Position numbers and translations under genes: made by a program. DNA of 64,000 nt from Prevotella sp. ne3005 (GTDB lineage: Bacteria; Bacteroidota; Bacteroidia; Bacteroidales; Bacteroidaceae). The stretch covers positions 124,001 through 188,000 of the forward strand of contig NZ_FOCK01000001.1 in NCBI RefSeq assembly GCF_900110085.1, in the 5' to 3' direction. Positions 23,914 to 32,511 of this stretch are shown here, piece after piece. Below the pieces are notes generated by a model. It worked only from the letters and a program-made list of their open reading frames with translations, was not told where the DNA came from and did not search any database. Each line of letters starts with the position of its first letter. Positions within the stretch are counted from its first letter, which is position 1.

Positions 23914-26526
23914 GTGATTTATCCAAATAACTTCGAACATAAGCTCGGCTTCGATGAGATCAGACGACTGTTGAAAGAGCGCTGTCTGAGTACTCTCGGC
24001 AAAGAGAAGGTAGATGAAATAGCCTTCTCTACGGATGCCGATGTGATCAATGAATGGCTCGCACAGGTAAGGGAATTCCGAAGGCTGCAGGAAGAGAAAG
24101 ATGACTTCCCGATGCAGTATTTCTTCGATGTACGACAGGCCATCATGCGCATCCGACTGGAGAACACTCATCTGGAGGAGGACGAGGTTTGGGACTTACG
24201 ACGCTCACTGGAGACCATCACCAACATTGTGAAGTATCTCAATGATGCGGGAGAGGTCATCGGCGACCCTGTGGCCGACATGGCTTTGGCAGAGTACAAG
24301 TATCCCGCCCTGCAGAGACTGACGGAGGGTGTGATGACCTTCCCTGCCATGATTCGTCGCATTGACTCGATACTCGACAAGTTTGGAAGAATCAAAGACT
24401 CAGCCTCGATGACCCTTGCCAGCATCCGTCATGAGCTGGAGAAGACACAAGGCAGCATCTCGCGTACATTATATACTATATTGCATGCGGCACAAAAAGA
24501 CGGGCTTGTGGACAAGGACGCCGCCCCGACCATGCGCGACGGTCGACTGGTATTGCCGGTAGCCCCATCCGTGAAGCGCAGAATCAGCGGTATCGTACAC
24601 GATGAGAGTGCCACGGGAAAAACCGTGTTTATCGAGCCTGCCGAAGTGGTGGAAGCCAACAACAAGGTGCGTCAGCTGGAGGCAGAAGAGCGCAGGGAGG
24701 TGATCCGCATCCTCACGGTGTTCACCGATGAAGTAAGACCCTACGTCAGCGATATTCTCAACGCCTACCAGCTGTTGGCACAGATAGACCTGATACACGC
24801 CAAGGCAGAATGGGCGCGGCTTACGAAGGCTTTTGAGCCCATCGTGAACAACCTGCCCTACATCGATTGGATTCACGCCGTTCACCCCTTGTTGCAACTC
24901 TCGCTTGAGAAGAAAGGTGAGAAGGTGGTACCGCTGGATATCAGGCTCCAAGGAGACAGGGAGCCAGGAAGACAAGGAGACAAGAATATCGGACGTCTGC
25001 TGATTATATCGGGTCCGAACGCGGGTGGAAAGTCGGTATGTCTGAAGACGGTCGGACTGTTGCAGTATATGCTCCAGTGCGGCCTGCCCATTCCCATCGG
25101 CGACCGTAGCATGACGGGCATCTTCCATCATATCCTCATCGACATCGGCGACGAGCAGAGCATTGAGAACGACCTCTCAACTTACTCCAGCCACCTGATG
25201 AACATGAAGCAGATGATGCGTCAAGCCAACGATAAAACGCTGCTGCTGATTGATGAGTTTGGCAGCGGAACGGAGCCAACCATCGGCGGAGCCATCGCAG
25301 AAGCCATGCTGAAGCAGTTCTGGAAGAAGCAGGCCTTCGGCGTGATTACCACCCACTATCAGAACCTGAAGCACTTTGCCGAGGACCATGAGGGTGTGGT
25401 GAACGGAGCGATGCTCTATGACCGTCATGAGATGCAGGCACTCTTCCAACTGGCCATCGGACAGCCCGGCTCGAGCTTTGCCATCGAGATAGCCCGCAAG
25501 ACCGGCATCCCTGAAGAGGTGATCAAAGACGCCTCAGACATCGTAGGTTCTGACTATATCCAGAGCGACAAATATCTGCAGGACATCGTACGCGATAAAC
25601 GGTATTGGGAAGGCAAGCGGCAGACCATCCACCAGCACGAGAAATCACTGGAGCATAAAATCAACCGCTATGAAGACGAGCTCAACGAGATCGACCGTCA
25701 GCGGAAGGAGATACTGCGCAAGGCCAAGGAGGAGGCCGAAGAACTATTGCGCGAGAGTAATAAGAAGATAGAAAATGCCATCCGTGAAATCAAGGAAGCT
25801 CAGGCAGAGAAAGAGCGCACACGCCAGATCCGTGAAGAGCTCGACAGCTTCAAGGAGCAGGTGGCAGACATCGATACCCGCGATAATGACGAGGCCATAG
25901 CCCGAAAGATCCGTCAGATTCAGGAGCGAAAAGAGCGTCGTGAAAAGCGAAAGGCCGAGAAGAATGCTTCGACAGGCTCAGCACCCAAAGACGCTGCCGC
26001 TACTGCTACTAAGAAGCCTACGGACAACCAACCGATAGCCGCCGGCGACACCGTGAGGATCAAAGGACTGAGCTCAGTGGGTGAGGTTGAGTCCACAGAC
26101 GGCAAGATGGCCACCGTGATCTTTGGCGGCATGAAGACCAAGATGCGCCTGGAGCGCCTGGAGCATGCCGAGAAGCCCAAAGCACAGACCACCAAGGCCG
26201 AAGAGCGCAACAACAATATCGCAGGCTCGTATGCCACCGTTTCAAGAGATACCCGCGATGTCATAGACAACCGCAAGCTCAACTTCCGCCAAGACCTCGA
26301 TGTGAGAGGCATGAGAGGAGACGAAGCCATCAATGCCGTGACTTATTTCATCGACGACGCCATCCTTGTGGGCATGCCCCGCGTACGTATCCTCCACGGT
26401 ACCGGAACGGGCGTTCTACGCCAGTTGATACGCCAATATCTGGCTACAATTCCCAACGTGAAAGCCTACCGTGACGAGCATGTCCAGTTCGGCGGAGCAG
26501 GCATTACCGTGGTGGATTTAGACTAA
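23914..26526 (+). CDS. mutS2: MutS2 family DNA mismatch-binding ATPase/endonuclease
   Basis: 870 residues. Order: core/clamp region (1-300), MutS ATPase with Walker A GPNAGGKS (~370) and [11 protein letters not shown], a long coiled coil (~540-690, [29 protein letters not shown]...), a KOW-like segment (~705-760, [20 protein letters not shown]) and a C-terminal Smr nuclease domain ([11 protein letters not shown]... ILHGTGTG). It suppresses homologous recombination or rescues collided ribosomes, depending on species. Start GTG gives the family-typical MIYPNNFE. Oddity: just before the Walker A strand, residues ~347-357 are encoded by four 8-bp tandem repeats. Confidence 0.93.
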   Translation: MIYPNNFEHKLGFDEIRRLLKERCLSTLGKEKVDEIAFSTDADVINEWLAQVREFRRLQEEKDDFPMQYFFDVRQAIMRIRLENTHLEEDEVWDLRRSLETITNIVKYLNDAGEVIGDPVADMALAEYKYPALQRLTEGVMTFPAMIRRIDSILDKFGRIKDSASMTLASIRHELEKTQGSISRTLYTILHAAQKDGLVDKDAAPTMRDGRLVLPVAPSVKRRISGIVHDESATGKTVFIEPAEVVEANNKVRQLEAEERREVIRILTVFTDEVRPYVSDILNAYQLLAQIDLIHAKAEWARLTKAFEPIVNNLPYIDWIHAVHPLLQLSLEKKGEKVVPLDIRLQGDREPGRQGDKNIGRLLIISGPNAGGKSVCLKTVGLLQYMLQCGLPIPIGDRSMTGIFHHILIDIGDEQSIENDLSTYSSHLMNMKQMMRQANDKTLLLIDEFGSGTEPTIGGAIAEAMLKQFWKKQAFGVITTHYQNLKHFAEDHEGVVNGAMLYDRHEMQALFQLAIGQPGSSFAIEIARKTGIPEEVIKDASDIVGSDYIQSDKYLQDIVRDKRYWEGKRQTIHQHEKSLEHKINRYEDELNEIDRQRKEILRKAKEEAEELLRESNKKIENAIREIKEAQAEKERTRQIREELDSFKEQVADIDTRDNDEAIARKIRQIQERKERREKRKAEKNASTGSAPKDAAATATKKPTDNQPIAAGDTVRIKGLSSVGEVESTDGKMATVIFGGMKTKMRLERLEHAEKPKAQTTKAEERNNNIAGSYATVSRDTRDVIDNRKLNFRQDLDVRGMRGDEAINAVTYFIDDAILVGMPRVRILHGTGTGVLRQLIRQYLATIPNVKAYRDEHVQFGGAGITVVDLD
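24952..24983 (+). repeat. Octamer repeat inside mutS2
   Basis: Four consecutive 8-mers: GGAGACAG, GGAGCCAG, GAAGACAA, GGAGACAA. They encode [12 protein letters not shown] in a loop between the clamp domain and the Walker A strand. The unit GGAGACAG is shared with 54414-54421 and 60487-60510. Confidence 0.85.
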
Positions 26527-26571
26527 CAAAATTCTTATTTTGACCATTTCCTTTCTCTTGACATAAATTAA

Positions 26572-26583
26572 GTGTACGTACAC
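26572..26583. promoter_or_regulatory. Perfect 12-bp palindrome GTGTACGTACAC
   Basis: Lies 26 bp upstream of the -33 box of the transglycosylase gene. Possible operator; no regulator is assigned. Confidence 0.35.
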
Positions 26584-26608
26584 AATTATCATAAAAAGAC
26601 CTAAAAAA

Positions 26609-26640
26609 TTTGGCTAACTCATTGATTCTTTGTAACTTTG
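26609..26640 (+). promoter_or_regulatory. Promoter of the lytic transglycosylase gene
   Basis: TTTG (26609-26612), 20 bp, TAACTTTG (26633-26640). The 5' leader is about 55 nt. Confidence 0.8.
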
Positions 26641-26701
26641 CACCCGAATCTAAAGGATAACGCGGCTCTTGTGATGAGAATCCGCCTAAAGTATAGAGCT
26701 T

Positions 26702-27139
26702 ATGATAGTAATAAAGAAAGCAATGTTTAGCTTGATGGCTCTGTTGCTTGTGAGCACGATGGCCTTTGCGAAAGGAAAGACTACAAAGAGTTCAACATCA
26801 AGTTTTGACTGGAGCCCTGTAATGGAAGCAATCATTCAGGTTGAAAGCAATGGAAATCCCAACGCCGTGAGTGGAAACTCGGTTGGCGCAATGCAGATTA
26901 CTCCGATTCTTGTAAAGGAATGCAATGACATTCTGAAAAAGCAGAAGAGTAAGAAGCGTTACACGATGGACGATCGCTACAGCATCGGAAAATCAAAGGA
27001 GATGTTCCTATTAATTCAGAAGTACTATAACCCTGAGAACTGCATTGAAAAAGCTATTCGCTCTTGGAATGGAGGAATGAAGTACAGTGTGAGGGCAACC
27101 AACCGGTACTACAAAAAGGTTTTAGCACAGATGAAGTAA
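26702..27139 (+). CDS. Secreted lytic transglycosylase (SLT domain)
   Basis: 145 residues: signal peptide (MFSLMALLLVSTMAFAKG), then one SLT-like lysozyme domain. The catalytic Glu is in IIQVESNGNPNAVS, followed by VGAMQITP and the late RSWNGG...ATNRYYKKVL, all classic for peptidoglycan-cleaving transglycosylases. It is smaller than E. coli Slt and has no extra binding domain. Monocistronic: own promoter and a strong terminator. Confidence 0.88.
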   Translation: MIVIKKAMFSLMALLLVSTMAFAKGKTTKSSTSSFDWSPVMEAIIQVESNGNPNAVSGNSVGAMQITPILVKECNDILKKQKSKKRYTMDDRYSIGKSKEMFLLIQKYYNPENCIEKAIRSWNGGMKYSVRATNRYYKKVLAQMK

Positions 27140-27148
27140 TGGATAAAA

Positions 27149-27186
27149 GAAACGCGGACCAATTATGGTTCGCGTTTCTTTTTTAT
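27149..27186 (+). terminator. Strong terminator after the transglycosylase
   Basis: 12-bp stem GAAACGCGGACC against GGTTCGCGTTTC (one G-T pair), six-base loop, then TTCTTTTTT-like T tract. Confidence 0.85.
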
Positions 27187-27192
27187 AAACCA

Positions 27193-27225
27193 TGGAGAAA
27201 AGAAAAGCAGCCTCCCGGCTGCTTC
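27193..27225 (-). terminator. tRNA-fMet terminator
   Basis: Minus strand: AAGCAGCC-GGGA-GGCTGCTT followed by TTCTTTTC, starting five bases after the tRNA 3' end. Confidence 0.75.
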
Positions 27226-27229
27226 AGAG

Positions 27230-27302
27230 TTGCGGAGGCAGGATTCGAACGTGCGACCTCCAGGTTATGAGCCTGGCGAGCTACCAACTGCTCCACTCCG
27301 CG
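27230..27302 (-). tRNA. Initiator tRNA-Met (anticodon CAT)
   Basis: 73 nt on the minus strand, 5' CGCGGAG...CTCCGCA A. The first pair is an unpaired C1 x A72, the hallmark of bacterial initiator tRNA, and the body (GTGGAGCAG...GGTAGCTCG...GGCTCATAACC) closely follows E. coli tRNA-fMet. The anticodon stem has AGG/CCT where E. coli has GGG/CCC. CCA is not encoded. Confidence 0.93.
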
Positions 27303-27336
27303 ATGTTATTTTCAGGGCTTTTCTTGAAAAGCGGTG

Positions 27337-27368
27337 CAAAGGTACGACTATTTTTTGAAATAGCCAAA
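27337..27368 (-). promoter_or_regulatory. tRNA-fMet promoter
   Basis: Minus strand TTTG (27365-27368), 20 bp, TACCTTTG (27337-27344). Confidence 0.78.
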
Positions 27369-27425
27369 TATTTGAGTATTTTTTTTATAAATTCTCACTT
27401 TTCTCAACTTTTTCCGCCTTTTTTC

Positions 27426-27478
27426 TTGCGTAATTCAAAGGAAAAATGTAATTTTGCACACAGAAAGTAAGTGTGCAA
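27426..27478 (+). promoter_or_regulatory. TetR-fabG promoter with overlapping operator palindrome
   Basis: TTG (27426-27428), 20 bp, TAATTTTG (27449-27456). A perfect inverted repeat TTGCACAC-N9-GTGTGCAA (27454-27478) overlaps the end of the -7 box and the expected start point, the classic place for autorepression by the TetR encoded next. Confidence 0.7.
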
Positions 27479-27507
27479 TTTTGCAATAAGACAAGGAGGA
27501 AACAGAT

Positions 27508-28101
27508 ATGTCAATATCCAAGACCAGACAAAAGCTTGTAGATGTGGCCCGCCAGTTGTTTGCAAAGAACGGACTGGAGAACACCACGATGAACGACATT
27601 GCGATGCAATCAGGCAAGGGTCGTCGTACACTCTACACCTATTTTAAATCCAAGGAAGAAATCTACTATGCCGTCATTGAGAGCGAGCTGGAGCGACTGA
27701 GCGACAAACTCGACGAGGTGGCAGCACGCAAGATTCGGCCGCAGGACAAGATCATCGAACTGATCTACACCCATCTGAGCATGATTCGTGAGACGGTGGT
27801 CAGAAACGGAAACCTGCGCGCAGAGTTCTTCAGAAACATCTGGATGGTGGAGAAGGTGCGTAAGCATTTTGACGATGCAGAAATTGAACTCTTCCGTAAG
27901 GTATACACCGAAGGAAAGGAAGACGGAGAATTCGACATCGATAATGTAGACCTTGTAGCCGACATCACCCACTATTGTATCAAGGGGCTGGAAGTACCTT
28001 ATATATACGGGCGTATCGCGCACGGGATGAAGGAGGAGGACACCAAGCCACAGGTAGCCAAGGTGGTGTATGGCGCACTGGGTAAGTTCAGGAGAAATTG
28101 A
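27508..28101 (+). CDS. TetR/AcrR-family transcriptional regulator
   Basis: 197 residues. N-terminal helix-turn-helix (~10-55: RQKLVDVARQLFAKNGLENTTMNDIA, RRTLYTYFKSKEEI), helical ligand domain after. It is preceded by a perfect operator-like palindrome and by AAGGAGG (27493-27499), a canonical Shine-Dalgarno eight bases from the ATG. fabG follows 32 bases later. In this arrangement TetR proteins usually sense fatty acyl compounds, which is inference here. Confidence 0.9.
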   Translation: MSISKTRQKLVDVARQLFAKNGLENTTMNDIAMQSGKGRRTLYTYFKSKEEIYYAVIESELERLSDKLDEVAARKIRPQDKIIELIYTHLSMIRETVVRNGNLRAEFFRNIWMVEKVRKHFDDAEIELFRKVYTEGKEDGEFDIDNVDLVADITHYCIKGLEVPYIYGRIAHGMKEEDTKPQVAKVVYGALGKFRRN

Positions 28102-28133
28102 TTAAACATTAAATATTTAAGATTTTAGAAATT

Positions 28134-28871
28134 ATGGGATTATTAACTGGTAAGACAGCGCTTATTACTGGTGCTGCACGCGGTATCGGAAAAGCTATCG
28201 CACTGAAGTATGCCTCTGAGGGCTGTAACATCGCATTCACCGACCTTGAGATCAACGAGGAGACAGAGAAGGAAATCGCAGCCCTGGGCGTGAAAGCCAA
28301 GAGCTATGCCTCTAACGCAGCTGACTTTGCCCAGACCGAGGAAGTGGTAAAGGCCGTCAAGGAGGAGTTCGGAAGCATCGATATTCTGGTGAACAATGCC
28401 GGCATCACCAAGGACGGACTGATGCTGCGTATGACTGAGCAGCAGTGGGATGCTGTGATTGCCGTGAACCTGAAGTCGGCATTCAACTTCATCCACGCTT
28501 GTGTGCCCGTCATGATGCGTCAGCGTGGCGGAAGCATCATCAACATGGCTTCCGTAGTAGGTGTGCACGGTAATGCCGGACAGGCTAACTACGCTGCCTC
28601 AAAGGCTGGACTGATTGCCCTGGCCAAGAGTATTGCTCAGGAGATGGGTCCCAAGGGTATCCGTGCCAACGCCATCGCTCCAGGCTTCATTGAGACAGCC
28701 ATGACAGCTCAGTTGCCCGATGAAGTTCGTGAGCAGTGGAAGCAGAAGATTCCCCTGCGCCGTGGTGGTCAGGTTGAGGATATCGCCAATGTGGCTACAT
28801 TCCTTGCTTCTGATATGTCAAGCTACGTCAGCGGTCAGGTCATTCAGGTCGATGGTGGCATGAACATGTAG
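28134..28871 (+). CDS. fabG: 3-oxoacyl-[acyl-carrier-protein] reductase FabG
   Basis: 245 residues, classical SDR: GAARGIG (12-18), NNAG (~88), catalytic Ser in NMASVVGVHG, YAASKAG (Tyr~154, Lys~158), IAPGFIETAM and C-terminal VDGGMNM. Catalyses NADPH-dependent reduction of 3-oxoacyl-ACP in fatty acid elongation. Strong similarity to housekeeping FabG; linked to the TetR regulator and followed after 20 bases by an RluA-family gene. Confidence 0.9.
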   Translation: MGLLTGKTALITGAARGIGKAIALKYASEGCNIAFTDLEINEETEKEIAALGVKAKSYASNAADFAQTEEVVKAVKEEFGSIDILVNNAGITKDGLMLRMTEQQWDAVIAVNLKSAFNFIHACVPVMMRQRGGSIINMASVVGVHGNAGQANYAASKAGLIALAKSIAQEMGPKGIRANAIAPGFIETAMTAQLPDEVREQWKQKIPLRRGGQVEDIANVATFLASDMSSYVSGQVIQVDGGMNM

Positions 28872-28891
28872 TTCATTGAACATTGATCATT

Positions 28892-29557
28892 ATGGAGGTC
28901 GTTTACGAGGACAACCATATTATCATAGTCAACAAGCAGAGCGGGGAGATCGTTCAGGGTGATAAGACTGGCGATCGCCCCCTTTCTGATATTGTGAAAG
29001 ACTATATCAAGGAGAAGTACCAGAAGCCGGGAGCAGTGTTCCTTGGTGTGGTGCATCGCCTGGATCGTCCCGTTAGCGGCCTCGTGGTCTTCGCTCGCAC
29101 CTCGAAAGCCCTCACACGCCTGAACAAGATGTTTGCCGAGGGAGAGGTTCACAAGACCTATTGGGCCATCGTCAAGAATACTCCGCAAGCTAATGAGGGA
29201 ACACTTGAGCACTGGCTCGTGAGGAATGAGAAGCAAAACAAATCGTACGCCTACAATCAGGAGAAGCCGAATGCAAAGAAGGCCATCCTAAAATATAAGG
29301 TGATAGGTCACAGTGACAACTACACATTGCTTGAAGTGCAGCTGATGACGGGCCGTCATCACCAGATACGCTGTCAGTTGGCTGCGATGGGCTGTCCCAT
29401 CAAAGGCGACTTGAAATACGGCGCTCCCAGGAGCAATCCTGACGGCAGCATCTCCCTGATGTCCAGGCGCGTGGAGTTTACCCATCCCGTCTCGAAAGAA
29501 ACCATCATTGCCGAAGCACCCATTCCGAAGGATCCTCTCTGGCAAGGCATGAAGTGA
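28892..29557 (+). CDS. RluA-family pseudouridine synthase
   Basis: 221 residues; converts uridine to pseudouridine in RNA. Catalytic Asp in the HRLDRPVSG motif (~51-59), then the ALTRLNKMF segment and GRHHQIRCQLA. No N-terminal S4 domain, so it is of the short RluA/RluC-catalytic type; target site unknown. ATG 28892 is used rather than the ATT-led longer frame at 28883. It sits just behind fabG and may share its transcript. Confidence 0.88.
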   Translation: MEVVYEDNHIIIVNKQSGEIVQGDKTGDRPLSDIVKDYIKEKYQKPGAVFLGVVHRLDRPVSGLVVFARTSKALTRLNKMFAEGEVHKTYWAIVKNTPQANEGTLEHWLVRNEKQNKSYAYNQEKPNAKKAILKYKVIGHSDNYTLLEVQLMTGRHHQIRCQLAAMGCPIKGDLKYGAPRSNPDGSISLMSRRVEFTHPVSKETIIAEAPIPKDPLWQGMK

Positions 29558-29581
29558 AGCATCAAGATTGAAATGTGAAGA

Positions 29582-30079
29582 TTGAATAACCTAAGGCCGA
29601 TATTACTATCCATTGTTCTCTTTGCAAGCATCGGTGTCTGTGAGTCACAAAGCAATGAGTCGCGCAAAGAACAAGGTTTCACACTGCGAAAGCAGCATGA
29701 CAGCCTTTATTGGTTGAACGACTGGAAGCTCCCCTACCCTGTCTACCAGTTTCAGACGGGCGACGTTGACGGCGATGGAAGTATTGACGCCATGGTTGGG
29801 GTTATCAAGTCAACGCGTTTCTATCCTGAGAAGGCCCGCAGGATATTCATCTTCAAAGAGGTCCATAAGAAAGCTCGCCCCATGTGGTTGGGATCCAAGC
29901 TAGGAGGCATCCTTGAAGACTTCCGTTTTATCGATGGTAAGATACGGGCATTAGAATCGACCACCGACTCGCTCTATGTGGTATCCGACTATGTATGGGG
30001 CGGCTTCGGTATGAAATTCGACCACTATATAATAAAAGGTGTAGACAAACAAACAGCATTAAAAACCTATAGCCAATGA
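29582..30079 (+). CDS. Secreted FG-GAP-like protein of unknown function, TTG start
   Basis: 165 residues. N-terminal signal-like stretch (LRPILLSIVLFASIGVC), then one FG-GAP/calcium-loop motif (QTGDVDGDGSIDAMVGV) and a basic, beta-rich remainder. No enzyme signature. The frame has no ATG before residue ~60 and an in-frame TGA two codons upstream, so TTG 29582 is the only start that keeps the signal peptide. Overlaps the DUF3160 gene by four bases (ATGA), so the two are probably translationally coupled. Confidence 0.75.
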   Translation: MNNLRPILLSIVLFASIGVCESQSNESRKEQGFTLRKQHDSLYWLNDWKLPYPVYQFQTGDVDGDGSIDAMVGVIKSTRFYPEKARRIFIFKEVHKKARPMWLGSKLGGILEDFRFIDGKIRALESTTDSLYVVSDYVWGGFGMKFDHYIIKGVDKQTALKTYSQ

Positions 30080-32511
30080 AAAGATTACTATTTCTCGTCT
30101 GTGCAGCAGCCTTGATAACAGCCTGCAGCCAGAAGCAAAGTCTGGTGACGTCAGTACCTCCATCGCAGATTGATGTGGAGAAGTTGATTGACAGTATTGA
30201 TTACAACATGGACGTGAGCGGCCTCTCGCTGGCAGATGTCCGTACATTGCGTCATGCACCTGCAGCCCAACGCGGTCTGCCTTTCATGGATTCTTACCTG
30301 CGAGGCATCTACTCAGCCACTACCTGGTATGACTCACTGATGTGGGTATTTGATGAGAAGGTGGAAACGGCTGGCCTTAGTTCAAAGGAGGACGAGTCAT
30401 GGCGTGACTTCTACTTTCGCGTCATCGAAGAGAAAAACCTGTTGAACTACAACGATCAGGAAAAAGCCTTTATTAAACGTATGGAGGCTCGTGAGACAGA
30501 ACTCAAGAAACAGAACTTCGAGGTTCCCGAGGGTCTGAGAGTAAACATGACCAACCTGTTGAATCCCTCACAGATCAAGGAGTTTGACCAACAGCTGAGC
30601 CAGCAGCTGAGCGAAGACGGCTTTGCCATCGTACCCGCTCTGAATGCACAACTGTTTCAGGTCTATGAGCAGAACGACTACAATGAATTCCCCAACTTCG
30701 TGACTACCGACCTCTACCTGCAGCTCTATCATCTCTATATCGACTGCATGCTGAGGGAGTTGGAAATGTATCAGCTCTTCCCGATGATGGTGGATTACAG
30801 CTACGAGATGCTTCAAGAGATGAAAAAGATTTACCAGCGGACTGAGAACGGAACGGAATTGGAACGTGCCGCTGCTCACAGCGTGAGGTTTTTCACGATT
30901 GCCGAGACACTCTTAAGAGGGATGAAATACTTCGACCCGGGCAATGACGAGATTATTGCCGAGGAGGTAGAAAAAGCCGTGAAAGCCGTTGATGGCCCAA
31001 GCAATTTCATGGCCGACTATAAGGAAGTGACCTTTGCCTATAGCCTCTTCCGTCCGCGTGGCCATTATACCCGCAACCACGTGCTTGAAGAGTACTTCAG
31101 AGGTATGATGTGGCTGCAGAGCGTACCCTTCGGCATGGACCATGAAGACGAAATAAACGCTGCCGTGATGATTGCCTGCGTCATGAAGGACAATAAGAGT
31201 GTGCGAGATAAATATGAGAAGTTTGACCGTCTGATTACCTACCTGATGGGCAAGCCCGACAATCTGAGCATCCAGCAGGTGATTGCCGAGGTGGAAAAAG
31301 CCGGTCTGCCTATGGAAGAACTGCTCAAGAACAAGCAGGCTATGAGCAAGCTGAAGAAGAACCTCGAGAATATCGGTAATGAGCAGACTCGTATCCGTCC
31401 GAAGTTCGAGAAGACCAGCCATAACAAGATCTGTATCATGCCCCAGCGCTACCAGCCAGATGCAGAGGTGCTGCAGGAAATGGTAGACTATGACAACAAG
31501 CCCACCCTACGAGCCACACCTAAGGGACTTGACTTCATGGCAGCCATGGGTGTTACAGCCGCCGAAAAGATCCTGATGGAAGAGAAGACCGACTGGAAGG
31601 ATCTCGGCAAGAACCTCAAACTGATGAAGAAGCGCATGGGTGAGATTGACTGGAATGAGAACATCGCCACCCAATGGATGCAGACGCTGAAGATAATGAC
31701 CGACAAGGATAAGGGCGGCAAACTACCCTACTTCATGCAGAATCCGGAGTGGAGCAAGAAAGACCTGAACGCAGCCCTTGCCTCTTGGGCAGAGTTGAAA
31801 CATGATGCCATCCTCTATGCCAAGCAGCCAATGGGTGCAGAGTGTGGTGGCGGTGGTCCCCCAGAGCCTGTCGTAAAGGGGTATGTAGAGCCCAACGTGG
31901 CCTTCTGGAAGAAAGCCATCGAACTGCTAGACAACACAGAGAAGTTGTTGAAGAGCCAGAATCTGCTAACCGAAAAGATTAGTGATGCCACGGAGCGCAT
32001 GAGAGATGAAGCCAAATTCTTGCTTCAGCTCAGTGAGAAGGAGTTGGCAGGCGAAGAGCCGAGCGAAGAAGAGTACGACCAGCTGAAGTATATCGGTGCC
32101 TCCTTCGAGAATATCAGCCTGGACCTGCTGCGCGAGCCCAAGCAGATATTGAGTGGCTGGACTGACGTACAAGGTGTTGACCGTAAGGTTGCCATCGTTG
32201 CCGATGTCTATACAGCCAATGCCGACAACAACCCCAACAAGTCTATCCTCTTCGAGGCTGTGGGTGATGCCGATGAGATCTACGTGGTCGTGGAGATTGG
32301 CGGCTATCTATATCTGACGCGTGGTGCCGTACTGAGCTATCGCGAGTTTATCCAACCCATCGACCAACCCCGTAAGACAGACGAAGAGTGGCAGAAGGAA
32401 CTGGAGAGCAATCCTCGCAAGGGCGTGCCCGAGTGGATGAAGCGCATCATCGTGCCACTGAACAAGATGCCGGAGCCGAATGAGGAAGTATTCTATAGTT
32501 CTGGCTGTTAG
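30076..32511 (+). CDS. DUF3160 lipoprotein (811 aa)
   Basis: Large secreted lipoprotein: MKRLLFLVCAAALITACS gives a lipobox with Cys~17. The rest is mostly helical, with ATTWYDSLMWVFDEK, FVTTDLYLQLYHLYIDC and a GAECGGGGPPEPVVKGYVEPN segment; the C-terminus ends EVFYSSGC. This fits DUF3160, whose function is unknown. It overlaps the upstream FG-GAP-like gene by 4 bases and the downstream CapA gene by 32 bases, an unusually tight set. Confidence 0.85.
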   Translation: MKRLLFLVCAAALITACSQKQSLVTSVPPSQIDVEKLIDSIDYNMDVSGLSLADVRTLRHAPAAQRGLPFMDSYLRGIYSATTWYDSLMWVFDEKVETAGLSSKEDESWRDFYFRVIEEKNLLNYNDQEKAFIKRMEARETELKKQNFEVPEGLRVNMTNLLNPSQIKEFDQQLSQQLSEDGFAIVPALNAQLFQVYEQNDYNEFPNFVTTDLYLQLYHLYIDCMLRELEMYQLFPMMVDYSYEMLQEMKKIYQRTENGTELERAAAHSVRFFTIAETLLRGMKYFDPGNDEIIAEEVEKAVKAVDGPSNFMADYKEVTFAYSLFRPRGHYTRNHVLEEYFRGMMWLQSVPFGMDHEDEINAAVMIACVMKDNKSVRDKYEKFDRLITYLMGKPDNLSIQQVIAEVEKAGLPMEELLKNKQAMSKLKKNLENIGNEQTRIRPKFEKTSHNKICIMPQRYQPDAEVLQEMVDYDNKPTLRATPKGLDFMAAMGVTAAEKILMEEKTDWKDLGKNLKLMKKRMGEIDWNENIATQWMQTLKIMTDKDKGGKLPYFMQNPEWSKKDLNAALASWAELKHDAILYAKQPMGAECGGGGPPEPVVKGYVEPNVAFWKKAIELLDNTEKLLKSQNLLTEKISDATERMRDEAKFLLQLSEKELAGEEPSEEEYDQLKYIGASFENISLDLLREPKQILSGWTDVQGVDRKVAIVADVYTANADNNPNKSILFEAVGDADEIYVVVEIGGYLYLTRGAVLSYREFIQPIDQPRKTDEEWQKELESNPRKGVPEWMKRIIVPLNKMPEPNEEVFYSSGC

